Positions 5,330-7,281 of a stretch of DNA of 7,281 bases are shown one piece after another. The stretch lies in assembly GCA_016208805.1 (NCBI GenBank), contig JACQXL010000172.1, positions 1-7,281 on the forward strand, read 5' to 3'. This stretch comes from Planctomycetota bacterium. Its GTDB lineage: Bacteria; Planctomycetota; MHYJ01; JACQXL01. The position numbers and the translations under genes were made by a program. Below the pieces are notes generated by a model. That model had not been told where the DNA came from, did no database searches, and worked only from the letters and a program-made list of their open reading frames with translations. The stretch's first letter is position 1. Each line of letters begins with the position of its first letter.

Positions 5330-6835
5330 TTACAACCGCTTCAGCGCCTGCCCTATCCCTTTCAGCGTGAAGTCCACTTCTTTGGCCGAGATAATCAGCG
5401 GCGGCAACAACCGCACCGCATTATCCGTGGAGTTATCCGTGGAGAGCGATGAGTGGATATTATATTCCTTAAGCAACTCCTGTAATTCAACAACCGCCTC
5501 CTTGGAAGATAGTTCAAATCCAATCATCAAACCCAGAATTCTGATATCGCCAATCAGGTTCGGGAACTGTTTCTTGAGATTTTCAATTCCGTCCTTGAAC
5601 TGTTTGGAACGTGCCACGACATTGGCCGTAATATCTTTTTCCCGCATCTGCCGGGTGGCGATATAGGCCGCCACCATAGCCATCGGGTTACCGCCGAAGG
5701 TGGAACCATCGTAACCGGGTTTCATTGCGGCGCTGATTTTGGGCTTGGTCACCACCGCGGTCACCGGATACCCGCCGCCGAAAGACTTGCCGATAGACAT
5801 AATATCCGGCACGACGCCGTAGGTCTGCGAGGCCCACCACTGGCTGGGCTTGGCGGCGCAACGGCCGAAACCGGTCTGGACCTCATCGCATATCATCACC
5901 GCATTATATTTATCACAGAGTTGCCTGACCTTCTTAACAAAACCAACATCCAGCGGCCGAACACCCGCCTCCTCACTTTGCACCAATTCCATTATTATAA
6001 TCCTGGCTTTGCCCTCTTTGAACAGTTTCTCTACGGCCGCGCTGTCGTTCGGTTCTATAAAATAGACCCAATCCTCCTTATCAAGCAGGAACGGCGTCCG
6101 ATAGGCCGGATTATAAGTAACCGCCACCGCACCGTGCGTCCGGCCGTGGAACCCGTACTTCAACGCAATCACGCCTTTCTGCTTGGTGTATGCCTTGGCA
6201 ATCTTGAGCGATTTATCCACCGCCTCGCCGCCGGAGTTCTGCCAGTAAAACTGGGTTAACTCTTTGGGGAGCATAGAATGAATCTCGTTCAGAAACCGCG
6301 CCCGGGGGATGTGCACCCGGTCTTCCTTGGTGGCGATTAATTGAGAGGCCTGGTTAAACAACCCCAGCGCAATCTCCTTGTTCTCGTTGCCCAGGTTGGT
6401 GGCGCTGTAGTTAGAATCCATATCAAGGTATTTGTTGCCCAGCGTATCGTAAAGCCAGACGCCGTCCGCCCGGACAAAGACCAAATCCTTCTCCAGCCGC
6501 GAGACCGGTATCTTATATGTCTCATGCATATCAATGGCCTCTTTGGTAGAAACATCGGCATCCTGCAGGAGCGATATAACCTGTTTGACCTCTTTGGCCG
6601 ATAGCATCTTGGTCAGCGTGACGGACAGATTCTTTGATGCGGCCAGTGTCAGATAAACAAACTTGTTCCCGTTGGACTGGTATGCCGTCTTATTAATATG
6701 CGCATCAAATATATCAGCCGCCTTTCCGGGCGCAACTGCCCCTAAAACCTCTCTGAGCCGCCCGACCGTCGGGTTCATCCGCTCCGGGTGCAGTTTCCGG
6801 TCATTGACCAGAACATTCAGCAGGCCTGTTTGCAT
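5330..6835 (-). CDS. Class III PLP-dependent aminotransferase (acetylornithine/ornithine/putrescine-type superfamily)
   Basis: This 501-residue enzyme transfers an amino group using pyridoxal phosphate. Fold-type I, class III motifs are intact: NSGGEA (200-205, phosphate-binding turn), FHGRTHG (229-235), CDEVQTGFGR (316-325; Asp317 binds the pyridine nitrogen), SIGKSFGGG (347-355; Lys350 is the Schiff-base lysine), STFGGNP (378-384) and RLLPPL (475-480). The start at 6835 is chosen because AAAGGAG lies eight bases upstream; ATG 6841 is too close to it, and the longer frame to 6979 would only translate the GC-rich repeat. An extra ~107-residue N-terminal segment precedes the core, as in putrescine aminotransferase, while ArgD is usually near 400 residues. 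Oddities: the normally conserved EPxQGEGG reads ELVQSEEAG (283-291), GHxHP is replaced by GNENK, and STDN is duplicated near residue 467. argH upstream on the same strand suggests arginine synthesis, but the substrate is not settled. It is not a typical BioA. Confidence 0.92.
   Translation of the reverse strand: MQTGLLNVLVNDRKLHPERMNPTVGRLREVLGAVAPGKAADIFDAHINKTAYQSNGNKFVYLTLAASKNLSVTLTKMLSAKEVKQVISLLQDADVSTKEAIDMHETYKIPVSRLEKDLVFVRADGVWLYDTLGNKYLDMDSNYSATNLGNENKEIALGLFNQASQLIATKEDRVHIPRARFLNEIHSMLPKELTQFYWQNSGGEAVDKSLKIAKAYTKQKGVIALKYGFHGRTHGAVAVTYNPAYRTPFLLDKEDWVYFIEPNDSAAVEKLFKEGKARIIIMELVQSEEAGVRPLDVGFVKKVRQLCDKYNAVMICDEVQTGFGRCAAKPSQWWASQTYGVVPDIMSIGKSFGGGYPVTAVVTKPKISAAMKPGYDGSTFGGNPMAMVAAYIATRQMREKDITANVVARSKQFKDGIENLKKQFPNLIGDIRILGLMIGFELSSKEAVVELQELLKEYNIHSSLSTDNSTDNAVRLLPPLIISAKEVDFTLKGIGQALKRL
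5421..5444 (-). repeat. 12-bp tandem duplication within the aminotransferase gene
   Basis: TTATCCGTGGAG occurs twice in direct succession (5421-5432 and 5433-5444). On the coding strand it encodes STDN twice in the loop just before RLLPPL. The copies are identical and the duplication keeps the frame, which points to a recent replication-slippage event in a surface loop. Confidence 0.85.
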
Positions 6836-6873
6836 ATTCATTTCTCCTTTATTCATCACAGAAACACAGTGTT

Positions 6874-6963
6874 CCCCCTTATAAGTCCCCCCTAAAAAGG
6901 GGGAAGTAAGGGGGGGGTGTCGGCCTCTACACACCCCTTTTATTCCCCTCTTTTTAGAGGGGA
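6874..6963. repeat. GC-rich palindromes (CCCCCTTA...TAAGGGGG and TCCCCTCT...AGAGGGGA)
   Basis: CCCCCTTA (6874-6881) pairs with TAAGGGGG (6907-6914), with CCCCC/GGGGG pairing nested inside. TCCCCTCT (6944-6951) pairs with AGAGGGGA (6956-6963) around TTTT. Both lie in the 159-base gap between argH and the aminotransferase gene. The second hairpin is followed by TTTT only on the plus strand, so it would not terminate the minus-strand transcript. In one minus-strand frame the block is open and adds PPLTSPFLGG-like residues upstream of the aminotransferase, a repeat-derived translation rather than protein. Confidence 0.65.
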
Positions 6964-6986
6964 TTTTCAGAGAACACAAAGAAATT

Positions 6987-7006
6987 ATCTGTGTTTATCT
7001 GTGGAT
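6987..7006 (-). repeat. ACAGATAAACACAGAT repeat supplying the argH stop codon
   Basis: On the minus strand ATCCACAGATAAACACAGAT matches the start of the bioD 3' repeat (GGACGCAGATAAACGCAGAT, 854-873) at 15 of 20 positions and in the same orientation relative to the gene. The TAA inside GATAAAC (6997-6995) is the argH stop codon, so the last few residues of ArgH come from the repeat. Confidence 0.6.
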
Positions 7007-7281
7007 TAATATTCTCTTACCTATCTTTATCTGTTTCTTGACCATCTTGGTTGAAGTGCCGCCGTAGGATTTCTTTGACTCAACCGATTTCATAGCGTTA
7101 AATACTTTATAGACATCGCTGCCGAACAACGGCGAGAACTTCCGGAACTCCTCCAGACGCAATGACAGCAATAATCGCTCTTTATCAACCGCATACCGGA
7201 CCAGTCTGCTGACGATATGATGGCTCTGCCTGAACGGCACGCCCTTCTTGACCAGATGATCCGCCAGGCGAAAGACATCGC
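6995..7281 (-). CDS. argH: Argininosuccinate lyase, C-terminal part (cut by the window edge)
   Basis: ArgH splits argininosuccinate into arginine and fumarate, the last step of arginine synthesis, in the cytoplasm. The visible 94 codons read through the right end of the window; the catalytic core lies beyond it. The C-terminal family signature is clear: DVFRLADHLVKKGVPFRQSH (the usual form is LADYLVxKGVPFRxAHHIVG), then HIVSRLVRYAVDK, FSPLFGSDVYKV and the near-terminal SVESKKSYGGTS (usually SVxxRxSxGGT). The GTG at 7240 is an internal valine codon, not a start. The final residues ILIHR and the TAA stop are contributed by a dispersed repeat. It lies upstream of the aminotransferase on the same strand, so the two may be co-transcribed despite the 159-base repeat-filled gap. 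Confidence 0.93.
   Translation of the reverse strand, partial: DVFRLADHLVKKGVPFRQSHHIVSRLVRYAVDKERLLLSLRLEEFRKFSPLFGSDVYKVFNAMKSVESKKSYGGTSTKMVKKQIKIGKRILIHR

Noticed and set aside
5330..6835. Assignment as BioA, partner of bioD in biotin synthesis
   Set aside because: The motifs and long N-terminal segment do not look like BioA, and the adjacent gene on the same strand is argH; bioD is 4 kb away on the other strand.
6944..6963. Intrinsic terminator between argH and the aminotransferase
   Set aside because: The T-run follows the stem only on the plus strand, where no gene ends; on the minus strand the stem is followed by ATAAAA.
1..7281. Undescribed defence or mobile-gene system
   Set aside because: All intact genes are metabolic or envelope-like; no nuclease, transposase, integrase, toxin or reverse transcriptase motif was seen.

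Overview
The window comes from an uncultured-looking diderm bacterium. The evidence is a lipoprotein-type signal peptide, a secreted protein that looks like an outer-membrane beta-barrel and ends in Phe, and unusually dense dispersed palindromic repeats in and around the genes. Repeats of these general kinds (TGTCATTGCGAG...CTCGCAATGACA, GCAGATAAACGCAGAT, CCCCCTTA...TAAGGGGG) are, from memory, common in environmental lineages such as Planctomycetes, Omnitrophota and Desulfobacterota. The sequence alone does not let me choose a phylum.

Layout from left to right. Bases 1-123 are a dyad-symmetric repeat cluster. A dethiobiotin synthetase gene (bioD, + strand, best start 190) follows and carries two repeat insertions: an in-frame hairpin in the middle and another repeat that has replaced its natural 3' end. 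Converging on it is a minus-strand gene (936-2679) for a secreted or lipid-anchored protein with a carboxypeptidase-regulatory-like beta-sandwich; it is broken by a single-base frameshift near 2214-2216. The divergent spacer 2680-3043 holds a palindromic MITE-like element. Two plus-strand envelope genes follow: a thioredoxin-fold-like secreted protein without a CxxC motif (3044-3964), and a D/K-rich protein with a C-terminal barrel-like domain (4085-5233). A second copy of the bioD hairpin and a MITE fragment lie in the convergent gap 5234-5329. The minus-strand right end encodes a class III PLP aminotransferase (5330-6835), preceded by the C-terminal part of argininosuccinate lyase (argH, 6995-7281, cut by the window edge), with GC-rich palindromes between them.

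The metabolic genes point to biotin synthesis (bioD) and arginine synthesis (argH and, by context only, possibly the aminotransferase). The three central genes are envelope proteins without recognised function and look unrelated to the metabolic genes. I see no defence system, phage, CRISPR or RNA gene. The most interesting signal is the repeat load. At least five palindromic repeat families sit at nearly every gene boundary, and three of the insertions appear to have altered coding sequence: an internal insertion in bioD, a replaced 3' end in bioD, and the stop codon of argH supplied by a repeat of the same family.
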